From contig JAWODJ010000021.1 in NCBI GenBank assembly GCA_046483315.1, positions 21,485 through 85,484 of the forward strand: DNA of 64,000 bases, written 5' to 3'. The notes beneath the pieces are model-generated. The model made no database searches. It was not told where the DNA came from and was given only the letters and a program-made list of their open reading frames with translations. The translations under genes were made by a program, and so were the position numbers. Positions 43,423 through 51,946 of the stretch are shown here, one piece after another; position 1 is the first letter of the stretch, and each line of letters starts with the position of its first letter. This DNA comes from PXAP01 sp046483315 (GTDB lineage: Bacteria > Bacteroidota > Bacteroidia > Bacteroidales > PUMT01).

Positions 43423-44877
43423 ATGCAAGAAAAAGCAGATATCGGACTCGTAGGTTTGGCTGTGATGGGTGAGAACCTGGTGCTGAATATGGAAAGCAAA
43501 GGTTTTACCGTGGCAGTCTACAACAGGACTACAGAAAAGGTTGACCGGTTTGTAAAAGGCCGGGGAAAGGGAAAAAATATTAAAGGCACCCGCACCCTGC
43601 AGGAGTTTGTTGACTCTCTTGGAAAGCCCAGAAAAATTATGCTTATGGTCAAGGCCGGAAAACCGGTTGATGATTTCATTGAACAGATAATACCCTATCT
43701 TGACAAGGGTGATGTGCTTATAGACGGAGGGAATTCACATTTTCCCGATACTAACCGGCGAACTGCCTACCTTGAGAATAAAGGTTTTCTGTATATAGGT
43801 ACCGGAGTCTCAGGCGGCGAGGAGGGTGCCCTCAAGGGCCCTTCGATAATGCCTGGAGGTTCCAGGGCAGCATGGCCGCTGGTAAAGGATATTTTTCAGA
43901 GTATTGCCGCTAAGGTTGATGATGGCACACCCTGCTGCGACTGGGTTGGTGAGAATGGTGCCGGTCATTTTGTAAAGATGGTACATAACGGAATAGAATA
44001 TGGTGATATGCAGCTTATTTGCGAGGCATACCATATAATGAAGGTTATGCTTGGCATGTCGGCAGGAGAGATGCACCAGGTATTCAAAGCCTGGAATGAG
44101 GGTGAGCTTGACAGTTATCTTATTGAGATTACAAGGGATATTCTTGGTTTTAAAGATGAAGACGGCAAACCTATGGTTGATAAGATACTTGATACCGCCG
44201 GGCAGAAAGGAACCGGTAAGTGGACGGGAATTACGGCGCTGGATCTGGGTGTGCCGCTTACGCTTATAGGTGAATCTGTTTTTTCCAGATGCCTCTCTGC
44301 CCAGAAGAATGAAAGGGTTGAAGCCGCAAAGATACTGACGGGGCCGGAACCGTCATCTCCGAATGACAGGGTGGGATTTGTTGAAGATCTCAGACAGGCT
44401 CTTTACGCCTCAAAGATGGTGTCATATGCACAGGGTTATGTTTTGATGCGTGAAGCTGCACATGAATACGGATGGGATATTAATTACGGTGGTATTGCCC
44501 TTATGTGGAGGGGAGGATGCATTATAAGATCTGTTTTCCTCGGCAGGATAAAGGAGGCTTTTGACAACGATCCCGGATTGAAAAACCTGCTTCTTGATCC
44601 TTTCTTCAGGGATACTGTACACAGGGCACAGGAGAGCTGGAGGAGGGTTGTGGCACTTGCAGCAACCAACGGTATCCCTGTTCCTGCGCTGAGTTCTGCC
44701 CTGAGCTATTATGATGGCTACAGAAGTGAAAGGCTGCCTGCAAATCTTCTTCAGGCTCAGCGTGACTATTTCGGTGCGCATACCTATGAGAGGGTTGACA
44801 GGCCAGGAGGTGAATTTTTTCATACAAACTGGACAGGCAGGGGCGGTACAACATCTTCATCAACATACAACGTCTGA
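43423..44877 (+). CDS. gnd: 6-phosphogluconate dehydrogenase, decarboxylating
   Basis: Gnd converts 6-phosphogluconate to ribulose 5-phosphate and CO2 with NADP reduction. The 484-residue length is the long form. Key segments are GLAVMGENLVLNMESKGF near residue 9 (cofactor), the NRT that follows (NADP preference), DGGNSHFPDTNRR near residue 105, and the catalytic Lys and Asn in GHFVKMVHNGIEYGDMQ near residue 184, plus LDTAGQKGTGKWT. Its place in a uronate/sugar-acid cluster, without zwf or pgl, suggests that 6-phosphogluconate comes from gluconate. Confidence 0.96.
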   Translation: MQEKADIGLVGLAVMGENLVLNMESKGFTVAVYNRTTEKVDRFVKGRGKGKNIKGTRTLQEFVDSLGKPRKIMLMVKAGKPVDDFIEQIIPYLDKGDVLIDGGNSHFPDTNRRTAYLENKGFLYIGTGVSGGEEGALKGPSIMPGGSRAAWPLVKDIFQSIAAKVDDGTPCCDWVGENGAGHFVKMVHNGIEYGDMQLICEAYHIMKVMLGMSAGEMHQVFKAWNEGELDSYLIEITRDILGFKDEDGKPMVDKILDTAGQKGTGKWTGITALDLGVPLTLIGESVFSRCLSAQKNERVEAAKILTGPEPSSPNDRVGFVEDLRQALYASKMVSYAQGYVLMREAAHEYGWDINYGGIALMWRGGCIIRSVFLGRIKEAFDNDPGLKNLLLDPFFRDTVHRAQESWRRVVALAATNGIPVPALSSALSYYDGYRSERLPANLLQAQRDYFGAHTYERVDRPGGEFFHTNWTGRGGTTSSSTYNV

Positions 44878-44931
44878 AAGTAAGGAATAATCATTAATGC
44901 TTGCGTTATAATAAAAAAGGCAACAACAGAA

Positions 44932-44955
44932 TGCCGGGGTTAAATAAAACCGGCA
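44932..44955 (+). other. Small hairpin between gnd and the aldolase gene
   Basis: TGCCGG (44932-44937) pairs with CCGGCA (44950-44955) in the 182-base gap. No T run follows, so it may be an mRNA-stabilising or processing hairpin rather than a terminator. The remaining spacer is AT-rich, with TAAATTTA near 45000 as a near -7 element for the next gene. Confidence 0.4.
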
Positions 44956-45059
44956 GATAAATTAAACATAATAACAATGCGTCAATTGCCTAATTTATTA
45001 TAAATTTACAGCAGATCTGAAAATTTGTTTTTTTATATAATAACTTCAATAATTAAGTC

Positions 45060-46139
45060 ATGTCAGAAAAAATTTTAAGCAAGGTAAAACCCGGCGTAGT
45101 AACGGGAGATGATGTAAAAACAATTTTTAACAATGCGAAAGCTAACAATTATGCCATACCTGCGGTTAACGTAGTCAGCACAAATTCGGTGAATGCTGTT
45201 CTTGAAGCAGCCAGGGATGTAAACTCCCCGGTCATTATTCAGTTTTCAAACGGTGGTGCTTCCTTTTATGCGGGAAAAGGCCTGTCAAATGAAGGAAACA
45301 AAGCTGCTATTGCAGGCGGCATATCCGGAGCAAAGCATATTCATCATATGTCTGAGCTTTACGGTGTTCCTGTAATACTTCATACAGATCATGCAGCCAA
45401 AAAGTTGCTGCCGTGGATCGACGGACTTTTGGATTACGGAGAAAGGCACTTCAAGAGGTACGGAAAACCTCTCTACAGTTCACATATGCTTGACCTTTCG
45501 GAGGAACCCCTTGAGGAGAATATAGCCATATGCAAGAAATATCTTGAACGTATGAGCAAAATGGGTATGACCCTTGAAATTGAACTTGGAGTGACAGGAG
45601 GAGAGGAAGACGGTGTGGACAACACCGATATTGACAACTCGCTTCTCTACACCCAGCCCGAGGAGGTTGAATATGCCTATGCCGAACTTATGAAGGTTGG
45701 CAAGAACTTTACTATTGCCGCCTCGTTCGGAAATGTTCACGGTGTTTACAAACCTGGTAATGTAAAGCTTACACCCAAGATCCTGCTGAACTCACAGAAG
45801 TTTATCCAGGAAAAGCACGGAACCGGTCCCAATCCGGTCGATTTTGTTTTCCACGGAGGGTCAGGGTCGAGCCAGGAAGAGATTCGTGAAGCAATCGGTT
45901 ACGGTGTTATCAAGATGAATATAGACACCGACACCCAATGGGCTTTCTGGGACGGTATACGTGGTTATGAAGCTAAAAACCATGACTACCTGCAGGGCCA
46001 GATTGGGAACCCCGAGGGAGCGGATAAGCCCAACAAGAAGAAATATGATCCACGTGTATGGCTTCGCGAAGGAGAAAAATCGATGATAGAGAGGCTGAAG
46101 GTTGCATTTGATGACCTTAACTGTGTAGACAGGCTGTAA
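45060..46139 (+). CDS. fba: Class II fructose-bisphosphate aldolase
   Basis: The zinc aldolase cleaves fructose 1,6-bisphosphate and, in many bacteria, sedoheptulose 1,7-bisphosphate. The 359-residue size is that of the FbaA type. Visible are NYAIPAVNVVSTNSVNAVL near residue 30, the zinc/catalytic segment VILHTDHAAKK near residue 107, LEIELGVTGGEEDGVDN near residue 177, the His in FGNVHGVYKPGNVKL near residue 225 and FHGGSGSS near residue 264. A strong terminator ends the gene and probably the whole sugar-acid region. Confidence 0.96.
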   Translation: MSEKILSKVKPGVVTGDDVKTIFNNAKANNYAIPAVNVVSTNSVNAVLEAARDVNSPVIIQFSNGGASFYAGKGLSNEGNKAAIAGGISGAKHIHHMSELYGVPVILHTDHAAKKLLPWIDGLLDYGERHFKRYGKPLYSSHMLDLSEEPLEENIAICKKYLERMSKMGMTLEIELGVTGGEEDGVDNTDIDNSLLYTQPEEVEYAYAELMKVGKNFTIAASFGNVHGVYKPGNVKLTPKILLNSQKFIQEKHGTGPNPVDFVFHGGSGSSQEEIREAIGYGVIKMNIDTDTQWAFWDGIRGYEAKNHDYLQGQIGNPEGADKPNKKKYDPRVWLREGEKSMIERLKVAFDDLNCVDRL

Positions 46140-46166
46140 TAGCTTACTAAGGATATATATTGATTT

Positions 46167-46199
46167 ACGCAGGGACATTCATTTGTTCCTGCGTTTTTT
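46167..46199 (+). terminator. Rho-independent terminator of the aldolase gene
   Basis: An 11-base stem with one G-T wobble joins 46167-46177 and 46184-46194 around a six-base loop, followed by T to 46199. It begins 28 bases after the stop codon. Confidence 0.9.
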
Positions 46200-46213
46200 A
46201 TGTTAAATAACCG

Positions 46214-46221
46214 TACCTTTG
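46214..46221 (+). promoter_or_regulatory. -7 element of typA
   Basis: TACCTTTG is a perfect TAnnTTTG, 36 bases before the typA ATG. The -33 region overlaps the T run of the preceding terminator. Confidence 0.6.
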
Positions 46222-46256
46222 CAATCATTTTTAAAAATTAAGGATACGGATATATA

Positions 46257-48059
46257 ATGCAGGATATTAGAAATATAGCAATTATTGCCCATGTTGATCA
46301 CGGCAAGACTACGCTGGTTGACAGAATTCTTCACCAGGTAAAATTGTTCAGGGAGAACCAGGATATGGGGGAACTGATACTAGACTCGAACGATCTTGAA
46401 AGGGAAAGAGGGATAACAATTCTTTCAAAAAATGTATCGGTCAGGTATAAGGGTACCAAGATCAACATTATCGATACACCCGGCCACTCCGATTTCGGCG
46501 GAGAGGTTGAAAGAGTGCTGAATATGGCTGATGCCGTATTGCTGCTGGTAGATGCTTTTGAGGGCCCTATGCCCCAGACCCGCTTTGTATTGCAAAAGGC
46601 GCTGGAGCTTAACCTGAAACCGATTGTGGTTGTTAATAAGGTGGACAAGCCAAACTGCCACCCTGATGATGTTCTTGAGGCTGTTTATGAGCTGATGTTC
46701 AGTCTTGATGCTACAGAGGAGCAGCTTGAGTTTCCCGCTGTTTTCGGTTCCTCAAAAGAGGGATGGATGTCGGCGGACTGGCGTAAGCCGGGTAACGATA
46801 TAGTTTTTCTTCTTGATACAATTCTGGAATATGTCAGGCCGGCTGAAGCCAGGCATGGGAAACTCCAGATGCAGGTCAGCTCCATTGATTATTCATCATA
46901 CCTTGGACGAATTGGGGTGGGAAGGGTCAGCCAGGGCAAAATCAGGGCGGGTATGCAGGTCTCTGTTGTAAAAGCCGACGGGAAAATCAGTAAATCGTTT
47001 GTAAAGGAGCTTTATCTTTTTGAAGGATTAACAAAGGAGAAGGTAAAACATGAAGTAGGGTCGGGTGAAATTTGTGCAGTGCTGGGTGTGGAGAATATTG
47101 ACATTGGAGATACAATATCAGATTTCGACGAACCTGAAGGATTGCCGGTAATCAACATCGACAAGCCTACCATGAGCATGATCTTTACGATCAATAATTC
47201 ACCTTTCTATGGCAGGGAGGGAATATTTGTAACATCAAGGCATTTGCGGGAGAGGCTGTACCTGGAGACGGAAAAGAACCTTGCAATGAAGGTCGGGGAA
47301 ACAGAATCGCCGGAGAAACTGACAGTGTACGGAAGGGGCATACTGCATCTTTCCATACTGATTGAGACGATGCGCAGGGAGGGATACGAATTTCAGCTGG
47401 GGCAACCCAAGGTAATCCTTTCAGAAATAGACGGGGTTATTTATGAGCCCGTTGAATCACTTACTGTGCTGGTTCCGGAAGAGCACCAGGGTAAGGTGAT
47501 CGAGATAGTAACCCGGCGCAGGGGGGATATTGTAAATATCATACCTAAAAATGACCGTACCGTGCTGGAGTTTGATATACCGGCGCGGGGACTGATTGGG
47601 TTGACCAATGCTGTGCTAACACTGACCGAAGGTGAGGCGATCATGGCCCACCGGTTTAAAGCATATGAACCATGGAAGGGTGAGATAGGCGGCCGCCGTA
47701 ACGGGGCGCTTATCGCGATGGAATCCGGCACTGCCATAGCATACTCTATTGATAAGCTGCAGGACAGGGGAAAGTTCTTTATTGATCCCGGTGAACCGGT
47801 TTATGCGGGACAGGTTATCGGTGAGAATACCAGGCAGGATGATCTTGTGGTAAATGTTACAAAAACAAAAAAACTTACCAATATAAGAGCTTCAGGCTCT
47901 GATGACAAGGCGGCTATCACACCTGCGGTAAAATTCTCACTTGAGGAGGCGATGGAGTACATCCGTGAGGATGAATATGTTGAGGTTACACCGAAGTCAA
48001 TCCGCCTCAGGAAGATATTTCTGGATGAGAATGAAAGGAAACGCAGGAGCAAAAACTGA
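46257..48059 (+). CDS. typA: Ribosome-associated translational GTPase BipA/TypA
   Basis: BipA is an EF-G-like GTPase that assists ribosome assembly and stress adaptation. The 600-residue protein has G1 AHVDHGKTTLVDRIL at residues 11-25, ERERGITILSKN (G2), DTPGHSDFGGEVERV (G3) near residue 73, and VVNKVDKP (G4) near residue 127, then EF-G domains II, III and V and the BipA-specific C-terminal domain ending in a Lys/Arg-rich tail. Length is normal. The ATG lies 36 bases after a perfect promoter element. Confidence 0.97.
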   Translation: MQDIRNIAIIAHVDHGKTTLVDRILHQVKLFRENQDMGELILDSNDLERERGITILSKNVSVRYKGTKINIIDTPGHSDFGGEVERVLNMADAVLLLVDAFEGPMPQTRFVLQKALELNLKPIVVVNKVDKPNCHPDDVLEAVYELMFSLDATEEQLEFPAVFGSSKEGWMSADWRKPGNDIVFLLDTILEYVRPAEARHGKLQMQVSSIDYSSYLGRIGVGRVSQGKIRAGMQVSVVKADGKISKSFVKELYLFEGLTKEKVKHEVGSGEICAVLGVENIDIGDTISDFDEPEGLPVINIDKPTMSMIFTINNSPFYGREGIFVTSRHLRERLYLETEKNLAMKVGETESPEKLTVYGRGILHLSILIETMRREGYEFQLGQPKVILSEIDGVIYEPVESLTVLVPEEHQGKVIEIVTRRRGDIVNIIPKNDRTVLEFDIPARGLIGLTNAVLTLTEGEAIMAHRFKAYEPWKGEIGGRRNGALIAMESGTAIAYSIDKLQDRGKFFIDPGEPVYAGQVIGENTRQDDLVVNVTKTKKLTNIRASGSDDKAAITPAVKFSLEEAMEYIREDEYVEVTPKSIRLRKIFLDENERKRRSKN

Positions 48060-48173
48060 AATTCCGGTACATATCAGAATACAGGGATAAATGCAGACGA
48101 TAAATCATTAAATGCCTGACCAAAATAATACTGTAATATATTCATTCGTCTGCGTGGCATTTGAAAAATGTCA

Positions 48174-48181
48174 TATATTTG
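48174..48181 (+). promoter_or_regulatory. -7 element of the hicBA module, with a small palindrome upstream
   Basis: TATATTTG is a perfect TAnnTTTG. Immediately upstream CATTT-GAA-AAATG (48158-48170) is a short inverted repeat that could be the operator through which the antitoxin represses its own operon. No well-spaced -33 TTTG is seen. Confidence 0.45.
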
Positions 48182-48254
48182 TTAATAATAAAATTGTTAT
48201 AAGAAAGTTTTATTGTTACATGATTTTATTTGTTTCCTTGAAAAGAGAACTTAT

Positions 48255-48458
48255 ATGAACGAGATCATTTTTATAGTTGAAGAATCTCCAGAAGGAGGTT
48301 TTGAAGCTAAAGCTTTAGGTTTCTCAATTTTCACAGAAGGTGAAAACATTGATGAAATAAAAATGAATATAAAAGAAGCAATCCGATGCCATTTTGAGGT
48401 TAATGCACCAAAGATTGTGCGGTTGCATTACATAAAAGAAGAAGTTTTCGCAGCATGA
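48255..48458 (+). CDS. hicB: HicB-family antitoxin
   Basis: The 67-residue protein is the short HicB-like fold: MNEIIFIVEESPEGGFEAKA followed by LGFSIFTEGENIDEIKMNIKEA, the strand-helix pattern of the partial RNase H-like antitoxin core. No C-terminal DNA-binding domain is present, so autoregulation may depend on the pair. The frame is open to an alternative start at 48213, but the ATG at 48255 matches the family. It overlaps hicA by four bases (ATGA). Confidence 0.82.
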   Translation: MNEIIFIVEESPEGGFEAKALGFSIFTEGENIDEIKMNIKEAIRCHFEVNAPKIVRLHYIKEEVFAA

Positions 48459-48697
48459 AAAGAATACCGCGAAATCTTTCGGGTACTGACCTTATAAAAA
48501 AACTCAAAGTCCTGGGTTATTTACCTACAAGGCAAGTTGGTAGTCATATCAGGCTTACAACTGAAAAAAACGGAACTCACCATATTACAATACCAAATCA
48601 TTCTCCTTTAAGAATAGGGACTTTAGCAAGTATTGTAAATGATATATCAAACCATCTGAAAATAAGCAAAGAAGAACTTGTTGAGCAATTGTTCTGA
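48455..48697 (+). CDS. hicA: HicA-family mRNA interferase toxin
   Basis: HicA is a small dsRNA-binding-fold toxin that cleaves mRNA. The 80-residue protein has the usual SGTDLIKKLKVLGY start, the catalytic His in RQVGSHIRLTT near residue 30 and TIPNHSPLRIGTLASIV near residue 48. The order here is antitoxin first, the reverse of the original hicAB loci but also common. It borders the decayed region that follows. Confidence 0.88.
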   Translation: MKRIPRNLSGTDLIKKLKVLGYLPTRQVGSHIRLTTEKNGTHHITIPNHSPLRIGTLASIVNDISNHLKISKEELVEQLF

Positions 48698-49077
48698 TGA
48701 TGCCGAAAGATTAGTTCAGTTTCAGGCAGGCAAAATATCATTACCAGGCCCGATAACCCGTATCCGGCCGAGAAGTGGAAATGGGCTTTCGGCATAGGGT
48801 TTACCGCGCCAACAGAGTGCTGAGGATAATCGGGCTGACGGAAGATCTGAAGCCGGCGCGCGCGGACCTGCTCTTTGTCAGTATAGGGGAAAGAGCATAC
48901 ATAGCGGTCTTAATATTAACAGGCATGCATTAGCGGGGAGGATTTATTCATCTTAACCGGCAAGTGCCATGAAGAAAATAAGTTTTTTCCTGAAGGGCTG
49001 GTCCCTCCATCAGCATCTCTTTAAGGGATCATCAGCTCCTCTTTGTTCATTCATTTTTTTCATTACATGATGTTCCC
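48698..49077 (+). other. Decayed sequence with remnants of coding regions
   Basis: No intact gene is present in these 380 bases. A short frame from about 48780 reads RANRVLRIIGLTEDLKPARA and ends in TAG near 48933; it is GC-richer than the flanks and looks like the end of a lost gene I cannot name. An ATG at 48969 opens a 33-codon frame beginning MKKISFFLKGWSL with a hydrophobic end, which could be the surviving start of the exported protein whose C-terminal part follows in another frame. Confidence 0.45.
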
Positions 49078-50175
49078 GTGAGGGCAAGTGTCATGCTTGC
49101 CGCGCTGGGGGATGAATTCAATGCCGCAAGCCAGGTTACCGGTGAGGATGGTCTTTTCCTTTTTGACGGGATTGAGCTGTATGATACCACCCTGCTTGTG
49201 CTGCAGGGTAGTGTTTACAGTGAAAGAAGGGCCCAGCGCAGGGCCCGGCGTGGAGTGGATGACAGCTTCACTGCAGGCAGTGATAACTGGATATCCTTCC
49301 ATTTAAGTGAACCTGAAATTGTTCCCGGCAGGGTTGACATACCGGCAGCCTCCATTGCTGAGGAGGTTATGGCGGCATATGTCGAAGATTCGATGAAGGA
49401 CCCCGTGCTGTCGCATCTTGAGGATATCTGGCAACTTGAGATAGAGGAGGTGGAGATACGCCGCCGCCGGCCGGTAAGGAGAACAACCTTCCACAGAGCC
49501 ATCCATGGCACCCCTTTCCGGCCCAGGGACAGGGTAATCCCTGATGAATATCCTTTTGTTCATACTTACAACAATCCGTGGGAACTGCTAAGGGTATTTC
49601 ACCCTGCTATTATTACTGTTTCTGAATCATACCTCTCAGGACCCACAGGCGTACGCGCCACAGGACATCCAACTTCATTGGAATTTTCAAAAAAAACAGG
49701 AATATTTTTAGATGGCGTAGAGGTAAGCCCCGACGACCCTGATTTGGCCATATTAATGATAAGTGCATTGCCTGTCGAGAGAATATCCTTTATTGATGTA
49801 TTACGTGAGCCACAGACCAATCTTTATGGTATGGGATATTCCATGGTAATTGCCTTTTACACAAAAACCATGGGAGATTATCGTGATGCCGGTACCGGCC
49901 CTCCTGGTGTGCTAAGTTTTAAATTTCCCGGGTATTACCGGGCAAGGGAGTTCTATTCGCCGATGTACGGTTTTCCCGGGCCACATCATAACCGGCCGGA
50001 CTACCGCACCACTCTTTTCTGGGACCCGGAGGTCCACACTGATAGCGATGGCAGGGCTAAGGTGTCATTCTTTACTTCCGACAAATCATCTGTTTTCCGG
50101 GTGATAGTCGAGGGAATGACCGAAACGGGCATTCCGGTTTATGCCAGCGGAGAGATCCGGGTGGAGGCTGAATGA
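49078..50175 (+). pseudogene. 5'-truncated remnant of a large exported MG2/TonB-plug-type protein
   Basis: The open frame (365 codons from a GTG) starts in the middle of a domain: DVPVRASVMLAALGDEFNAA is an interior carboxypeptidase-regulatory or macroglobulin-like strand, and no signal peptide is attached. The C-terminal part with FKFPGYYRAREFYSP, RPDYRTTLFWDPEV and SFFTSDKSSVFRVIVEG is typical of Bacteroidota proteins of roughly 800-950 residues that combine MG2-like and TonB plug-like domains. The N-terminal half is missing, probably by a deletion that also shifted the frame relative to the small ORF at 48969. It is unlikely to be functional. Confidence 0.7.
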
Positions 50176-50209
50176 AAGAAGAAGAAATAATTCCTATTCC
50201 GGGTCGGTA

Positions 50210-50515
50210 ATGCATTTTTTCCGTGCCCTATGGGCGAATGACCTCACTGCCCAGGGCTTTTCGGTTCAGGATCAGGTGGGTAATTATCTCAGTCAGGAAG
50301 ATATAGTGATAAGCGAGGACGGACAAAAATACCTGAGTCACCGGGGAGACCTGACCGTTAATTACTTTGGCAATACAAGCTTTATCCGGTTTCTAAAATA
50401 CCGGGTTTCTTTTGAGGAGAGTGGTTATTATGACCCGTTAGCCATAATACTGACGGGAGAGATGGGTAAGCAGCGTGTGGGAGAGGCTCTGCCCCCTGGT
50501 TTTGTTCCCCGATAA
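50210..50515 (+). pseudogene. C-terminal fragment of an unidentified envelope protein
   Basis: The frame from about 50210 reads MHFFRALWANDLTAQGFSVQ and ends PLAIILTGEMGKQRVGEALP. The sequence continues upstream in the same frame as GSV without a proper start, so it appears to be the tail of a larger protein. It resembles the C-terminal part of carboxypeptidase-regulatory-like Bacteroidota proteins, but I am not certain. It lies 35 bases after another remnant and before two TA modules. Confidence 0.5.
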
Positions 50516-50592
50516 CCGGGGCTTGTCATGGGTTCGCCATAAGAAGATGTGCTCTACGGTCTTACATTATATGTATACGGTTAAGTAAATAC

Positions 50593-50985
50593 TTATAGCT
50601 CAAGATGCTTTTCAACCTCTTCCAAAAATTCTTTAACCTGATCAAATAATGGTAGCACTAGATTCTCGTCAAAATCAAACAAATCTCCATAGTCTCCTTT
50701 TTGCCTGTAATCAAATAACTTGGAGAATAGTTTACCCTGTTTTATATCAATCAGGCCCTTTTTTACAAACTGAAGATTAAACTGGTTCCTTGCACCATCA
50801 TGAGTATGTGTTTCAATATTTTTTTTTAGTAGCAAAGCAATTACTGCATAAAAACATGCATAATAAAGCCTGTTTATTATCGTGTTCCATCTTTTTTTCT
50901 CCAATAGTATCAAAGCATCATCATAGGCTTCTAATCCTCTCTGATACCTGTACCGGATATAATCATCTCTGCTTTCAATGATCAT
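50593..50985 (-). CDS. HEPN-domain protein (toxin partner of an MNT/HEPN module)
   Basis: The 130-residue all-helical protein matches the HEPN family: RYQRGLEAYDDALILLEKKR, then RLYYACFYAVIALLLKKNIE and the THDGARNQF stretch. In MNT/HEPN systems the HEPN protein is an RNase toxin whose activity is blocked by AMPylation of a Tyr by the MNT partner. The start overlaps the nucleotidyltransferase gene by four bases. Some such HEPN proteins are not toxic; activity is not shown by sequence alone. Confidence 0.85.
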   Translation of the reverse strand: MIIESRDDYIRYRYQRGLEAYDDALILLEKKRWNTIINRLYYACFYAVIALLLKKNIETHTHDGARNQFNLQFVKKGLIDIKQGKLFSKLFDYRQKGDYGDLFDFDENLVLPLFDQVKEFLEEVEKHLEL

Positions 50986-51296
50986 AGCCTTATACCCTCT
51001 TTCTTAATGTTTTTATATAACGGCGAAAAAACCAGGTTTATGTTCCAGATCTTTTTTGGATATATGAATGTAGAAATGATTTCTCCTGTCTCAAGTTCCA
51101 GGTCATAAAGCGGTCCTCGGAATTTATCTTCTATCTCATTGGTTATCGCTTTGTTTTCGACTAAAATCAATACATCCCAGTCAGAATCTGCACGGGAGTC
51201 TCCCCGGGCTCTCGAACCGAAAAGCCATGCATCGGCGTTTGCATCAGTTTTTCTGATTACTAGCCTAATTTGGTCTATTAAATGGCTATTTTTCAT
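50982..51296 (-). CDS. MNT-type nucleotidyltransferase antitoxin
   Basis: The 104-residue minimal nucleotidyltransferase has the GSxxxxxxxxDxD signature in AWLFGSRARGDSRADSDWDVLIL near residues 24-46 (read as FGSRARGD then SDWDVLIL), giving the metal-binding Asp pair. It would AMPylate its HEPN partner to neutralise it. It is first in the two-gene minus-strand operon with a -7 element 25 bases upstream. Confidence 0.86.
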   Translation of the reverse strand: MKNSHLIDQIRLVIRKTDANADAWLFGSRARGDSRADSDWDVLILVENKAITNEIEDKFRGPLYDLELETGEIISTFIYPKKIWNINLVFSPLYKNIKKEGIRL

Positions 51297-51320
51297 CCTT
51301 TAAGATTGGACTCGACAAAT

Positions 51321-51328
51321 CAAAGATA
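51321..51328 (-). promoter_or_regulatory. -7 element of the MNT/HEPN module (minus strand)
   Basis: On the minus strand this reads TATCTTTG, a perfect TAnnTTTG, 25 bases before the ATG at 51296. Confidence 0.55.
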
Positions 51329-51358
51329 CAACAAATTGTTTATCTGTAGACATACAAG

Positions 51359-51754
51359 TTATATCCCTACAACCTCCAGTCCGGCCAATTCCTGCAGCGG
51401 CATAAAATCCTTGTCGTTGTGAAGCAGCCTTATTTTGTTCTCTATACAGAAGGTGGCAATAACCATGTCAATGGTTTTTATAAGGGTGATCCCCTTCTTT
51501 CTCAATATTCTGTAGTTTTTTGAGGCGGCAATCGCGACTTCTTTTCCACAAAGGTTGAAGAAGGGCAGACTCTCCATAATTATTCTACCGGTTTCAAAAT
51601 CCTTGTCCGACCCGAAGCCCTGCAATACCTCCAGCATTATAAGATCACCGGTAACAAATACTTCACTGCCCAGATTGTCATACAGGTAGTTGGCCTGATG
51701 GTTGTCGACACCATTGAAGTAATCAATCCAAACTGATGAGTCAACCAGAATCAT
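51359..51754 (-). CDS. vapC: PIN-domain toxin (VapC)
   Basis: The 131-residue PIN nuclease has the conserved acids in MILVDSSVWIDYFNG (Asp5), LIMLEVLQGF (Glu near residue 42), TIDMVIATFCIEN (Asp near residue 98) and LLHNDKDFMPL (Asp near residue 116). VapC toxins cleave tRNA or rRNA. It overlaps vapB by four bases. Confidence 0.9.
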   Translation of the reverse strand: MILVDSSVWIDYFNGVDNHQANYLYDNLGSEVFVTGDLIMLEVLQGFGSDKDFETGRIIMESLPFFNLCGKEVAIAASKNYRILRKKGITLIKTIDMVIATFCIENKIRLLHNDKDFMPLQELAGLEVVGI

Positions 51755-51945
51755 TTGTCCATTCTCATTTTTTCAAGATCCCCTTGCCATTTGATCTTTC
51801 CCTTGAAAGCCTTGATCTTTTCCTGCTCCTTAAGGGAAACAATAAGCTTTAAGCCCTCCTCAACAGTTGCTTTTTTGGTTTTGTGTCCGGTTATTGACAT
51901 GGCTTTCTTTATCAGGGCATCATCAATCACTATATTTGTCCTCAT
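51751..51945 (-). CDS. vapB: VapB-type antitoxin
   Basis: The 64-residue protein begins MRTNIVIDDALIKKAMSITG, the ribbon-helix-helix DNA-binding start of the VapB family, followed by TKKATVEEGLKLIV and a C-terminal toxin-binding tail. The frame is open to 52002, but the ATG at 51945 is the natural start and is preceded by a promoter element and an inverted repeat. Confidence 0.87.
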   Translation of the reverse strand: MRTNIVIDDALIKKAMSITGHKTKKATVEEGLKLIVSLKEQEKIKAFKGKIKWQGDLEKMRMDK

Positions 51946-51946
51946 A

